Virus record (IMG/VR): IMGVR_UViG_3300030099_006908
Coordinates: 1 to 64,000 of that record
Length of the DNA: 64,000 nt
From: a virus
Strand: one strand, 5' to 3'
A program made the translations under genes and the position numbers. The notes beneath the pieces are model-generated. The model did no database searches and was not told the DNA's origin. It saw only the letters and a list, made by a program, of their open reading frames with translations. Below, in pieces: positions 21,852-29,854 of this stretch. Every line of letters begins with the position of its first letter. Position 1 is the stretch's first letter.

Positions 21852-22241
21852 ATGTGGAACGAATGCAAGGGATTCATAGCAGTGATGGTTATATTTGCAC
21901 TCGCTGCTTGCTTGATTATAATTGGCATGCTCATAGAGAGAGAAGCCAGCAACAAAGAGCTTCCAAGGCTAAGCTCAAGAGAGATTTCTATGAACTTTGG
22001 TGTTGCGACTAAGGCACAAAAATTTCAAAAACAAAATTATGCACATGCAAACATGGCTAAGGTTAAAAATACAACAAATATAGGTTTAGCAAATTTAGCT
22101 CCAGCTTCATATTCGTATTCTGTTGCCCCTTACGCAAAAATAAAACCGCCAACAAACTTAGGGGTTGCACCCCATGCGAGCGTCATAGTATATCCTAATA
22201 ATATTTTTTTAAGTAAAAAATTTAGGGAGAAAAATCAATGA
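21852..22241 (+). CDS. Membrane-anchored protein, 129 aa
   Basis: ATG 21852 after GAGGGAG. The N-terminal transmembrane helix (IAVMVIFALAACLIIIGML) is followed by a periplasmic-side linker rich in Ala, Asn and Lys with repeated motifs (NLAPASYS, NLGVAPHA). Possibly a spacer-type protein of the lysis cassette; not recognised. Confidence 0.6.
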   Translation: MWNECKGFIAVMVIFALAACLIIIGMLIEREASNKELPRLSSREISMNFGVATKAQKFQKQNYAHANMAKVKNTTNIGLANLAPASYSYSVAPYAKIKPPTNLGVAPHASVIVYPNNIFLSKKFREKNQ

Positions 22242-22462
22242 AAATACTAAAAGAGCTTTCAGCAGAGGCCGTTGGAGTTATTTTGTCTATCATTGTTATG
22301 ATTGCCAGCGTTGGAGCCACTTTTGGAATTACTCAGCACCAGATAAGTAAACACGAACAGAGGCTGCAGGACATGGATAAAGAATACCAAAGAGACCATG
22401 ACCTACTCCTTCAAATCAAAAGAGACGTACACTGGATTAGAGGTTCACTAGAGTCAAAGTGA
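22238..22462 (+). CDS. XhlA-like membrane protein, 74 aa
   Basis: N-terminal hydrophobic helix (VGVILSIIVMIASVGATF) followed by a charged coiled coil (HEQRLQDMDKEYQRDHDLLL, then IKRDVHWIRGSL). The HExRL..IKxDVxWI pattern resembles XhlA, the holin partner of PBSX-type lysis cassettes, although the membrane segment is at the opposite end from classical XhlA; an inner-membrane spanin is an alternative. A terminator follows. Confidence 0.6.
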   Translation: MKILKELSAEAVGVILSIIVMIASVGATFGITQHQISKHEQRLQDMDKEYQRDHDLLLQIKRDVHWIRGSLESK

Positions 22463-22485
22463 CCTTTACAAAACAAATACTTATG

Positions 22486-22515
22486 GGCCAGTTAATTTTA
22501 ATTGGCCTCTTTTTT
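22486..22515 (+). terminator. Terminator of the lysis-type cassette
   Basis: GGCCAGTTAATTTTAATTGG and CC form a near-perfect stem, followed by TCTTTTTT. Confidence 0.88.
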
Positions 22516-22516
22516 A

Positions 22517-22545
22517 TTGACAAATTCTGCTTTTTTGTGTATATA
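22517..22545 (+). promoter_or_regulatory. Promoter of the 22585 gene
   Basis: TTGACA (22517-22522), 17 bases, TATATA (22540-22545); TATAAT at 22544 with a longer spacing is an alternative. Confidence 0.65.
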
Positions 22546-22567
22546 TAATAGTCTAATCATATGCGCA

Positions 22568-22582
22568 GTTAGCGGAATTTTC
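22568..22582 (+). repeat. AGTTAGCGGAATTTT motif, copy 5
   Basis: AGTTAGCGGAATTTT, matching the first-kilobase motif. Here it also provides the GCGGA that may act as ribosome site for the ATG at 22585. Confidence 0.45.
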
Positions 22583-22584
22583 TT

Positions 22585-22887
22585 ATGATAAATAAATGCA
22601 AGTATTGTGAAGATGGCTATGTTAAAAAGAACGGTGTTTATACTCCATGCAAACATTGTATAACTCCAGATAGATTTCAAGCCACTCTTGAAAAGGCAAT
22701 ATCTAACTGTGTTGATAGTTTTAAAAGAAAAACTCTGATTAGGATGAAACAAAATTTACCAGACTATCCTGTTATGGCATTGATGGAGGCAGAGCATTAC
22801 GGAAAGTTCTCAAAAGAATTTATTTCCACACTCAAGGAAGCCTACGACATAAAGCCTTTTATGGATGTCATTTATAAACCAATATGA
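22585..22887 (+). CDS. Zinc-finger protein, 100 aa
   Basis: CKYCEDGYV..CKHC (residues 5-25) is a DnaJ-type or treble-clef CxxC pair; the remainder is helical (FKRKTLIRMKQNLPDYPVMA). No enzymatic motif. It has its own promoter directly after a terminator. Confidence 0.65.
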   Translation: MINKCKYCEDGYVKKNGVYTPCKHCITPDRFQATLEKAISNCVDSFKRKTLIRMKQNLPDYPVMALMEAEHYGKFSKEFISTLKEAYDIKPFMDVIYKPI

Positions 22888-22902
22888 CATTAGGAGAAAA
22901 AA

Positions 22903-23190
22903 TTGCGAGCGCTATGGCTTTTATATGCCATAGTCAGCCTAGCGGATTTGATATTAACATGCTTGTATCTGAGCCCACAGCTAGAGGCTAACCCAATAGC
23001 ATCATGGATATGGTCTAAGTTTGGCTATTTAGGTATAATATCTTTCAAGTTTTTAATCATACTATGCTTAGTGTATCCAATATGTAGCATGATAGAAAAT
23101 AGAAGTCCCATTGCCGCTAGAATAGTTTTATCTCTAGGAATATTTTTTACTTGTGTTGCGTTAATACTGTTTGGAGTTTTTTATATATGA
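22903..23190 (+). CDS. Four-helix membrane protein, 95 aa
   Basis: Starts at TTG 22903 with TAGGAG 6 bases before. Four hydrophobic helices; SLADLILTCLYL and QLEANPIASWIW resemble the DUF5658-like small membrane family (Asp in helix 1, ENP motif). Function unknown. Confidence 0.6.
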   Translation: MRALWLLYAIVSLADLILTCLYLSPQLEANPIASWIWSKFGYLGIISFKFLIILCLVYPICSMIENRSPIAARIVLSLGIFFTCVALILFGVFYI

Positions 23191-23318
23191 GCAATGGAAA
23201 AGGAAGTAAGCGAAGGTCTATGAAAATTTCACAGGAAAAATATTACGAAAACTGGAACAAAATTTTCAACAAGAAAAATCAAAATAATAAAACAAAAAAG
23301 AAAAAAAGGGAGGACTAG
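23187..23318 (+). CDS. 43-aa basic peptide
   Basis: Starts at an overlap with the previous stop. MSNGKGSKRRSMKISQEKYY and a Lys-rich end, with YYENWNKIF in the middle: I recognise this shape (MSxGxGxRR...W..IF.KK) from short phage proteins of unknown role. GGGAGG at its end is the ribosome site of the protease gene. Confidence 0.6.
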   Translation: MSNGKGSKRRSMKISQEKYYENWNKIFNKKNQNNKTKKKKRED

Positions 23319-23320
23319 TC

Positions 23321-24424
23321 ATGAAAAAGGCAGTCGCATTCAAAAATTATACAATCGGCCGAAACTGCGGGGAGCGTGGTTGGCTCACCCTCTCCGTCAG
23401 TAATTTTAAAGTTATGCTTATTGCGTTGATGTTGTTTTCCGGTCTACACCTTACTGCTTCAGCAGAAGAGATTCAAGGGCCGCTTGCCCCATATCTTCAA
23501 AGCATTTCCGTAACAATTCGCGCCGACAGAGGACAGGGCTCTGGAGTTCTCGTTACCAGAGAGATGATTGGGCTCGATGGTAAGCCTGTGAAAGTAAATT
23601 TTGTTTGGACAGCAGCTCATGTTTTAAGCCGACTCAGAAAAACCAGAACTATAATTGACACTAAAACAGGTCAATCAAAAACATTAGTAGAGTTTAGGGA
23701 TGCGGAGATTGTTCAAGAGATAGTCGAGAATGGTCGTAGGGTTGGCGAAAAGAAAATGCTAGCTAGTGTTATTAAATATAGTGATGCGGATGAGGGTCAA
23801 GACCTCGCCCTGCTAATGGTGAGAAAAATTGGAATGACAGAACAAAGCGCGGTTTTTTACGACACGGAAAACGATATACTTCCCATTGGGACCAAAGTAT
23901 TTCACGTTGGCTCTTTGCATGGTCAGTTTGGCGCTAACAGTATGACTGACGGAATTATGTCTCAGATTGGCAGAGTCTTAAACATTGGCAGCGCTGGTGG
24001 TGGCGTTGTGTTTGACCAAACAACTGTCAACGCTTTTCCTGGCAGCAGTGGGGGTGGTGTTTATGTGGCTGGCGACACAGAAGAAACAAAGAAATACCGA
24101 GGACAATACTGCGGTATGATTGTTCGTGGCGCTGGAGAAACTTTTAACCTGATTGTTCCTATTAGACGCATGCGAGCGTGGGCTAAGGCCGCTGGTTGTG
24201 AATGGGCTATTAAGAATGACCCAAAAATCACCCCTCCCCTCTCCGAAATCTACAGCCCCAAGTGGGTAATAGAAGACACTGGAGGGATTTGGAACACCAA
24301 AGCTAGCCAGGTCAAAGAAACGGCGTTCTTCTTCTGGCTTAGAGATAGAACTAAGGTTGTTGCAACCATATTAAAACCAGAAGCAACTAAATCTGAAACT
24401 TATATAGAGTTAATGCCTAAATGA
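23321..24424 (+). CDS. Exported trypsin-like serine protease
   Basis: 367 aa. The N-terminus has a long n-region, hydrophobic core (KVMLIALMLFSGLHL) and TASAEE, a probable cleavage site near residue 49. The triad is visible: His in VWTAAHVLSRL, Asp in EGQDLALLMV, Ser in FPGSSGGGVYV. The fold is chymotrypsin/DegP-like without a PDZ domain. An exported protease in a phage is unusual and may act on the host envelope or in lysis. Overlaps the next gene by ATGA. Confidence 0.87.
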   Translation: MKKAVAFKNYTIGRNCGERGWLTLSVSNFKVMLIALMLFSGLHLTASAEEIQGPLAPYLQSISVTIRADRGQGSGVLVTREMIGLDGKPVKVNFVWTAAHVLSRLRKTRTIIDTKTGQSKTLVEFRDAEIVQEIVENGRRVGEKKMLASVIKYSDADEGQDLALLMVRKIGMTEQSAVFYDTENDILPIGTKVFHVGSLHGQFGANSMTDGIMSQIGRVLNIGSAGGGVVFDQTTVNAFPGSSGGGVYVAGDTEETKKYRGQYCGMIVRGAGETFNLIVPIRRMRAWAKAAGCEWAIKNDPKITPPLSEIYSPKWVIEDTGGIWNTKASQVKETAFFFWLRDRTKVVATILKPEATKSETYIELMPK

Positions 24425-24813
24425 TAAGGCCAAAACCAGAAGACAGGGAAACTGAGTGGTCAAAATGGATTGCTCATCAAATGCATGGCGAAGCAGAGGC
24501 AAGAACCTTCTGCGGTGCTAGGTGTGATGTTCTAACCGAAACTCACGCCTGGGAAGTGGAGTGGATGAATAAGTACAATCAAGCCCCTGGGCAAGCCCTG
24601 CTTTATGCCTCTCTGTTTAATAAAAAGCCTGGAATAATTCTTCTCTCTAAAGCTGATGATAGAGACAGTATCTATTATTTACGATGCGCTGTGATATGTG
24701 AAAAAGCCGGTATAGACCTGCAAGTTGTAGAGACGTATGACGAGCATCAGGATAAGATTGGTTTAGCAGATGTAATAAAACATGGATGGGATAAATTAAG
24801 GGGGAAAAATTGA
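24421..24813 (+). CDS. PD-(D/E)xK-like nuclease fold, 130 aa
   Basis: RCDVLTETHAWEVEWMNKYN places Asp36 and Glu45-x-Glu47 as in restriction-enzyme-like cores, followed by APGQALLYASLF and PGIILLS, the helix and strand of that fold. The Lys of ExK is replaced by Glu, with Lys51 nearby, so catalysis is uncertain. Such short proteins are common in phages and mobile elements. Confidence 0.65.
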   Translation: MIRPKPEDRETEWSKWIAHQMHGEAEARTFCGARCDVLTETHAWEVEWMNKYNQAPGQALLYASLFNKKPGIILLSKADDRDSIYYLRCAVICEKAGIDLQVVETYDEHQDKIGLADVIKHGWDKLRGKN

Positions 24814-25289
24814 AAGAACAAATTCCACAAAGCGGAAGCAGGGATGGCTTTTCTAACATAGTTGTTGTCGTCCCAGTCGACCCCCCCGACGTCCCAGTCG
24901 ACCCCCCCGACCGCCCGAAACCCACCAAAGTTATCTCGACTACTAAGCCTGATATAGAGGATTTGTGCTACCAATGGGAGACGCACCCTGATGACAAACC
25001 AGCCCGTGGTGTACGCTTTGGCGAGGGTCCACTAGAGTTAGGCGTAGAGCCGAAGGGCACGTGCGAATACATAGGAGCCGATGACCGAGATGAGCCGGTC
25101 CTAATTGCCCACCCAACGATTGATGATGCGCTTTCAGGCAGTTCCGACGATACTGGAGACCAATGTTGTTGCCATTGCCCGTGCTATACATTTGACTCTG
25201 ATTTAAGACCAGACCTTGGGCCTCCAGAGCTAGCATTAGTACATGCTCTACCGTATGAAATGGACGATTATCCAGGCAGAATTTTGTAA
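24810..25289 (+). CDS. Probable virion protein, Pro/Asp-rich, 159 aa
   Basis: TTG start behind AAGGGGG. Near the N-terminus a perfect 21-base tandem repeat codes VPVDPPD twice, a flexible linker. The middle is acidic and contains CCCHCPC (about residue 120). Position between the exported protease and a larger Gly-rich protein suggests a structural or fibre-associated protein, not a recognised family. Confidence 0.55.
   Translation: MKEQIPQSGSRDGFSNIVVVVPVDPPDVPVDPPDRPKPTKVISTTKPDIEDLCYQWETHPDDKPARGVRFGEGPLELGVEPKGTCEYIGADDRDEPVLIAHPTIDDALSGSSDDTGDQCCCHCPCYTFDSDLRPDLGPPELALVHALPYEMDDYPGRIL
24869..24910 (+). repeat. Tandem 21-bp coding repeat
   Basis: Two perfect head-to-tail copies of a 21-base unit starting CGTCCCAGTCGACCCCCCC. 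The C-runs are unusual here and could allow slippage. Confidence 0.85.
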
Positions 25290-25326
25290 GCGTCTCAGAT
25301 AGACTAAAAAAAACGAAAGGGTGAAT

Positions 25327-26412
25327 ATGGAATTTGATTTTGTCGGAGGAAAAATGGGGGGTTGTCTAAAATTTATGGGCACAGAACATGTAAGGTGCCC
25401 AGATAATTGTTCTCACACAGGAGAGGGACATCACATTTGTTTCGATAGGGATTGTGGCCTTAAATTATGGTTTTGGTACAAAATGAATTGGGACCAGCCA
25501 CTGGCGCAAGAAGGGCGCGGATATGCAACTGTTCATCCAGAAGTAGGAAGGTCGGGGGCTGAGGGCTTAGTAACAAAGGGGATGGTAATCCTTGGTGCAC
25601 CAACTGACACGAATGGTATAGTGCGTCCCGGTGACATGTTTAAAGGTCAGTATGGCTGGTTTTATTATAACTTTATACAAGCGTTGCCGCCGCGACCGGA
25701 GGACGCCCTGGAGACAGACGGTGATTACGGCTATGGCTTTGGGGCATCTTTTGGTGGTCCGCCTGGAGGAGTTTATGGAGTTCACGGAGGCGGAAGCGGG
25801 GCGCAAATTACACAAGCTCCTGGCCCTGACGAAGTGGATTATGACCCAGATGACCCAGACAGTGGATGGGTTTTTGTACACAGTACGATGTGCCCTGGAG
25901 TGGAAGAAGTCAATATTAATGGCGACACTGAGTTTGAACCAGGGATGATTACTGATTTCTATGGATACAAATCTGGTGGAGAAGTCAAAACAAAAACAAT
26001 ACGTCTTTTAAAGATTACCGGTCAAGACTTGGACTCTCCTAAATATTCTGATGTTCCTTTAAGGGTTGGCAGAAATGCTGTAGATTATGGCGCGGGACAG
26101 GTAGGAGGTTGCTCAGATTATATGAAACAAATAGGAACTTTGGGTTTTGGAGGCTCTCGATACGCAGGGGAGGAATTTCGTAGCGCTGTAACCAACCAAG
26201 TATGCCCGATTCAATCGGTGTATCTTCCGAGCAGAGCTCAACGAGGAATGCAGATGTATGGAAAACAATTTCTTCCCGTCGAGTTAGGTTACCCGTCATT
26301 CAAGGGGTGGTTAATAGACAATCTTGGTTTTAGCAAAGACCTAAATGACGAAAGCACAAGCGCAGAAGTTTTATTTGCTGACTATGCTGGCAAACCATGC
26401 GTAGGAGATTGA
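25327..26412 (+). CDS. Probable structural protein, 361 aa
   Basis: ATG 25327 after GAAAGGGTG. Gly- and Tyr-rich, with Cys/His clusters near the start (HVRCPDNCSHTGEGHH) that may bind metal and a Gly-rich loop (YGYGFGASFGGPPGGVYG). All-beta composition and neighbours suggest a tail or baseplate protein; no family recognised. Confidence 0.6.
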   Translation: MEFDFVGGKMGGCLKFMGTEHVRCPDNCSHTGEGHHICFDRDCGLKLWFWYKMNWDQPLAQEGRGYATVHPEVGRSGAEGLVTKGMVILGAPTDTNGIVRPGDMFKGQYGWFYYNFIQALPPRPEDALETDGDYGYGFGASFGGPPGGVYGVHGGGSGAQITQAPGPDEVDYDPDDPDSGWVFVHSTMCPGVEEVNINGDTEFEPGMITDFYGYKSGGEVKTKTIRLLKITGQDLDSPKYSDVPLRVGRNAVDYGAGQVGGCSDYMKQIGTLGFGGSRYAGEEFRSAVTNQVCPIQSVYLPSRAQRGMQMYGKQFLPVELGYPSFKGWLIDNLGFSKDLNDESTSAEVLFADYAGKPCVGD

Positions 26413-26436
26413 CAAAAAACTCTTATTGGATATAAC
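26409..26436 (+). promoter_or_regulatory. Promoter of ssb
   Basis: TTGACA (26409-26414), 16 bases, TATAAC (26431-26436), overlapping the previous stop codon. Confidence 0.75.
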
Positions 26437-26477
26437 AATATGTACATTTTACACTTTTTAATTTGGAGATTTTAATT

Positions 26478-26891
26478 ATGGCTGTTAGTTTTAATAGAGT
26501 TATTTTGGCTGGAAATCTTACGCGAGACATTGAGCTGCGTGAGACTCCCGGCGGAGCATCAGTTGCTGATGCTGGTCTTGCCGTAAACGATAGGCGTAAG
26601 CAGGGGGATGACTGGGTTGACGAAACCTCGTTCATTGACCTCACCATTTGGGGTCGAACAGCAGAAAACGCTGCCGAATATTTGTCGAAAGGCTCTCCGA
26701 TTCTTATCGAGGGACGCCTAAAGCAGGATAGTTGGCAAAATGAGCAGGGTGAAAAGCGCACTAAGCTCAAGGTTGTTGTAGACCGCCTTCAGTTCCTTTC
26801 AAACGGAAACGGAGAAAAGACATCTCAGAAGAAGGAGCCTGTTGCGGCAGGTGTGTCTGAAGGAAAGGGCGATAGCGATATCCCATTTTAG
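26478..26891 (+). CDS. ssb: Single-stranded DNA-binding protein
   Basis: 137 aa from ATG 26478 (GGAG about 10 bases before; an in-frame TTG at 26463 overlaps that site). The OB fold is typical of bacterial [50 protein letters not shown] and [12 protein letters not shown]. The acidic tip ends DSDIPF, the SSB tail that recruits replication partners. It has its own promoter and lies 19 kb from the replication operon. Confidence 0.95.
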   Translation: MAVSFNRVILAGNLTRDIELRETPGGASVADAGLAVNDRRKQGDDWVDETSFIDLTIWGRTAENAAEYLSKGSPILIEGRLKQDSWQNEQGEKRTKLKVVVDRLQFLSNGNGEKTSQKKEPVAAGVSEGKGDSDIPF

Positions 26892-26898
26892 GTTTTGA

Positions 26899-27972
26899 AT
26901 GGAAATAAATCTAACCGCACCAATAAATGACTTAGGTTATGGTGTTGCTGGCCTAAATGTATTAAAGGGTCTGGTAAGGAACGGATGCAAAGTTTCTTAC
27001 TGGCCCATAGGTCAGGCTACCCCACGAACACAAGAAGATGCTGACATAGTAAGTCATTGCATGTCTAACGCACAATTTTTTGATAGACAAGCTCCTAGTC
27101 TGAGATTATGGCACCAACACGATATGTCTCATCATGTCGGCCATGGAATCAAGGTTGGCTTTCCGGTCTTTGAATTAGATAAATTTTCGGAGCTTGAAAA
27201 GCATCACCTTCAATCACTAGACAAAATAATTGTTTGTAGCGAATGGGCTAAAGGAATTGTAGAAAAAGAAGTTCCAGGCTCTTGCGTAGATGTCGCGCCT
27301 TTAGGTGTAGACCCCTCTATATTTAACGCACAAGAAACATTGCCTAGAAGCACAACCGTAATACTGAATATAGGAAAATGGGAAATACGAAAAGGCCACG
27401 ATATACTGTGGCAGGCTTTTAACGAGGCGTTTGATGAAAATGACGACGTTGAGCTTTGGATGATGAACCACAATCCCTTCCTTGATGAATCGCAAGAGTC
27501 AGAGTGGCACAACCTGTATCTGCAATCTAAGCTAGGCTCTAAAATAAAAATAATTCCCAGAGTAGAAACACATCTTGAGGTTGCCCAAATAATGCGTCAG
27601 GCTGATGTTGGCGTTTTCCCATCTAGAGCAGAGGGGTGGAATCTTGAGGCCTTAGAAATGATGGCTATGGGCAAGTATGTAATACTTACAGACTACTCTG
27701 CGCATACCGAGTTTGCAAGTCAAATCAATTCCAAACTAATTAAAATTGATGAAACTGAAGAGGCTTATGACGGCATATGGTTTCATGGACAGGGAGAATG
27801 GGCTTGCTTTGGCGATAGCCAAATGCAACAATTAATATCACACATGAAAACCCTTTATGAACTAAATCAAACAGATAACGGCAAAAATAAAAACGAAAGA
27901 GGGATTATCACAGGCAAAAAATTTAGCTGGGATAATTGCGCACAAAAAATAATGGAGTCTCTGTCTTGCTAG
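26899..27972 (+). CDS. GT4-family glycosyltransferase
   Basis: 357 aa GT-B enzyme. Start LTAPINDLGYGVAGLNVL is the Gly-rich acceptor loop, VCSEWAKGIVE and VAPLGVDPSIFN are typical linker signatures, ILNIGKWEIRKGHDIL begins the second Rossmann domain, and EGWNLEALEMMAMGKYVI contains the E-x7-E nucleotide-sugar motif. Overlaps the next glycosyltransferase. Confidence 0.88.
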   Translation: MEINLTAPINDLGYGVAGLNVLKGLVRNGCKVSYWPIGQATPRTQEDADIVSHCMSNAQFFDRQAPSLRLWHQHDMSHHVGHGIKVGFPVFELDKFSELEKHHLQSLDKIIVCSEWAKGIVEKEVPGSCVDVAPLGVDPSIFNAQETLPRSTTVILNIGKWEIRKGHDILWQAFNEAFDENDDVELWMMNHNPFLDESQESEWHNLYLQSKLGSKIKIIPRVETHLEVAQIMRQADVGVFPSRAEGWNLEALEMMAMGKYVILTDYSAHTEFASQINSKLIKIDETEEAYDGIWFHGQGEWACFGDSQMQQLISHMKTLYELNQTDNGKNKNERGIITGKKFSWDNCAQKIMESLSC

Positions 27973-28964
27973 ATGTATCTGACATAATAACGTGCAAGTC
28001 ATATCAGCCTTTGTGTGATTATCTGTATGACTATCCAAACCTAGACGACATACCCCCCACAGGGCTTGTTCACGTTCCTCTCGACCACATAGAACAATTC
28101 TTTAAAAGAATAGACAGCAACGGACACAGGTATGTTGTTGTTAGCTCATGCTCAGATTATGGCTTAGCAATCCAGAATGAACACGCTCCATGGAAGGATA
28201 TGGTCAAGTGGATTAATATGCAAGTTGGTCCATCCATGGGGTATCAAGGCATAAGGATACCAGCAAGACTAGACCAGCAAAAGTGCAATATAAACGACAC
28301 ATACTCTGTTAAGATGCACTCCTGGACAAATGCAACATTCCCTAAAATACCAGACAATGTTCATCATTGGTTTCTTTCTAATCTAATGTTTGTTCCCGAT
28401 GCCGAACAATATAATTTTCTTTACGAATCAAATACACATGAAAAAATTACCGCCATTCCTTTCGGTATAGCAGAGGGAAAAGCATCGGAATTGCACGAAG
28501 CAATCAAATCAAAGCGACCCGCAAGCGAAAGAGAAAACAAGATATACATTAGCTGGAATGACACAACCTTAGAGAGATATCAAATCAGGAGAGAGCTTAT
28601 GGAATGGCAGGCATACTCAGGGGAAAAGTGCCTGACAGTCAATCTACCCGAGAATCAAGACAGCTACCAAGAATACCTAAAAAATCTTGCAAGACATAAG
28701 TATGTTCTTTCTCCCCCTGGAAACGGAGCAGATTGCTACAGAACTCTTGAATCAGTATATATGGGATGCATAGCCTGTGTTGAAGATACCCCAACTAATT
28801 ACCTGACAAAACTTCCCGTATTTAGATATACAAGCATTGAAGATATAATCTCCATGTATAATCATAATAAGATGGATGCACCTGAGCAATTCGACAACAA
28901 ACCAGAAATAAAACTTTCCTACTGGAAAGAACTCATTCATTCCAAAAGAAACGAGATGTTCTAG
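27966..28964 (+). CDS. Exostosin-like (GT47) glycosyltransferase
   Basis: 333 aa from TTG 27966 with GGAG 8 bases upstream, overlapping the previous stop. KYVLSPPGNGADCYRTLESV with GCIACVED is the exostosin-type donor-binding segment. Together with the GT4 gene it forms a two-enzyme glycan unit between ssb and phoH. Confidence 0.75.
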   Translation: MLDVSDIITCKSYQPLCDYLYDYPNLDDIPPTGLVHVPLDHIEQFFKRIDSNGHRYVVVSSCSDYGLAIQNEHAPWKDMVKWINMQVGPSMGYQGIRIPARLDQQKCNINDTYSVKMHSWTNATFPKIPDNVHHWFLSNLMFVPDAEQYNFLYESNTHEKITAIPFGIAEGKASELHEAIKSKRPASERENKIYISWNDTTLERYQIRRELMEWQAYSGEKCLTVNLPENQDSYQEYLKNLARHKYVLSPPGNGADCYRTLESVYMGCIACVEDTPTNYLTKLPVFRYTSIEDIISMYNHNKMDAPEQFDNKPEIKLSYWKELIHSKRNEMF

Positions 28965-28974
28965 AGTATTCTTT

Positions 28975-28984
28975 GGTGTATATA
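28975..28984 (+). promoter_or_regulatory. Late-type -10 element GGTGTATATA
   Basis: TTTGGTGTATATATAG, no -35 box, about 42 bases before the GTG start of phoH. Confidence 0.55.
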
Positions 28985-29025
28985 TAGTAGTATATCATCA
29001 ACCCTCTTTTCTGAGGAGAATTTAA

Positions 29026-29718
29026 GTGTCTAAGAAAAAGAACACTAATGCTAACAATGGCACTCATCTCAAACAAAATCATCTATCAGCTAAAACACCA
29101 AATCAAAAAGACTACATTAAATCAGTAAAAGATAACCAAGTCGTAATCTGCTCTGGTCCAGCGGGTACGGGAAAAACCCACATAGCAACGTCTATGGCAA
29201 TCATGGGTTTAGTCAGAGAGGAGTATGAAAAGGTTATAATCACGAGACCAATGGTTCAGGCTGGAGAAGATACTGGGTATTTACCTGGAAACATAAGAGA
29301 AAAAACCGCACCCTACCTTAGACCTATATTTGATGAGCTTCTATGCTATATAAGCAACTCTGACATAATAACAATGATGAACTCGGGAGCAATAGAAATA
29401 TGCCCCCTAGCATATATGCGAGGCAGAAACTTCCACCACTGCTTTATAGTGGCCGATGAGTGTCAAAACGCATCAGAAAAACAGCTAATGATGCTATTGA
29501 CAAGGATAGGAAAAGGAAGTAAAATAGTTATGACTGGAGACGCTAGTCAGTCTGACTTGAATTATAGAAATCAAGGAGGTCTGAATGCCTGCATAAATGG
29601 GCTTCAAGCAGTTGAGGGGGTAGGGATTGTAAGCCTTAATACAGAAGATATAGTTAGAGAGCCAATCGTTGAAAGAATTGTCACGGCCATGGAAAAATAT
29701 AATTCAAGTTCCGATTGA
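29026..29718 (+). CDS. phoH: PhoH-like ATPase
   Basis: 230 aa, GTG start behind GAGGAGA. Walker A CSGPAGTGKTHIATSMA, ITRPMVQAGEDTGYLPG, Walker B CFIVADECQNAS and MTGDASQSDL are the family's signatures. PhoH is widespread in phages of many hosts; it is an RNA/DNA-linked ATPase with unsettled function. The GGTGTATATA element upstream and a consensus promoter overlapping its end delimit the transcript. Confidence 0.93.
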   Translation: MSKKKNTNANNGTHLKQNHLSAKTPNQKDYIKSVKDNQVVICSGPAGTGKTHIATSMAIMGLVREEYEKVIITRPMVQAGEDTGYLPGNIREKTAPYLRPIFDELLCYISNSDIITMMNSGAIEICPLAYMRGRNFHHCFIVADECQNASEKQLMMLLTRIGKGSKIVMTGDASQSDLNYRNQGGLNACINGLQAVEGVGIVSLNTEDIVREPIVERIVTAMEKYNSSSD

Positions 29719-29743
29719 CAAATGACGATAACTCTGATATAAT
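29715..29743 (+). promoter_or_regulatory. Promoter of tRNA-Met
   Basis: TTGACA (29715-29720), 17 bases, TATAAT (29738-29743); the tRNA begins 6 bases later, i.e. at about the start of the transcript. The spacer shares TGACGATAA with 5632. Confidence 0.9.
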
Positions 29744-29748
29744 AAATC

Positions 29749-29819
29749 GCGGGTTGTGGTGTTGGTTCCACCACTGGTCTCATAAATCAGTCTACGCAGG
29801 TTCAATTCCTGTACCCGCA
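29749..29819 (+). tRNA. tRNA-Met (anticodon CAT)
   Basis: Acceptor GCGGGT/ACCCGC with a seventh T-T mismatch, D stem GGTG/CACC with loop TTGGTTC, anticodon arm CTGGT-CTCATAA-ATCAG, T arm GCAGG/CCTGT with TTCAATT. Could be elongator Met or, with C34 modified, an AUA-reading tRNA-Ile. The initiator's C-A mismatch at 1-72 is absent. No CCA encoded. Confidence 0.9.
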
Positions 29820-29854
29820 ACTTTTATTCTTAATTTACTGAAGGAGCATTTATC

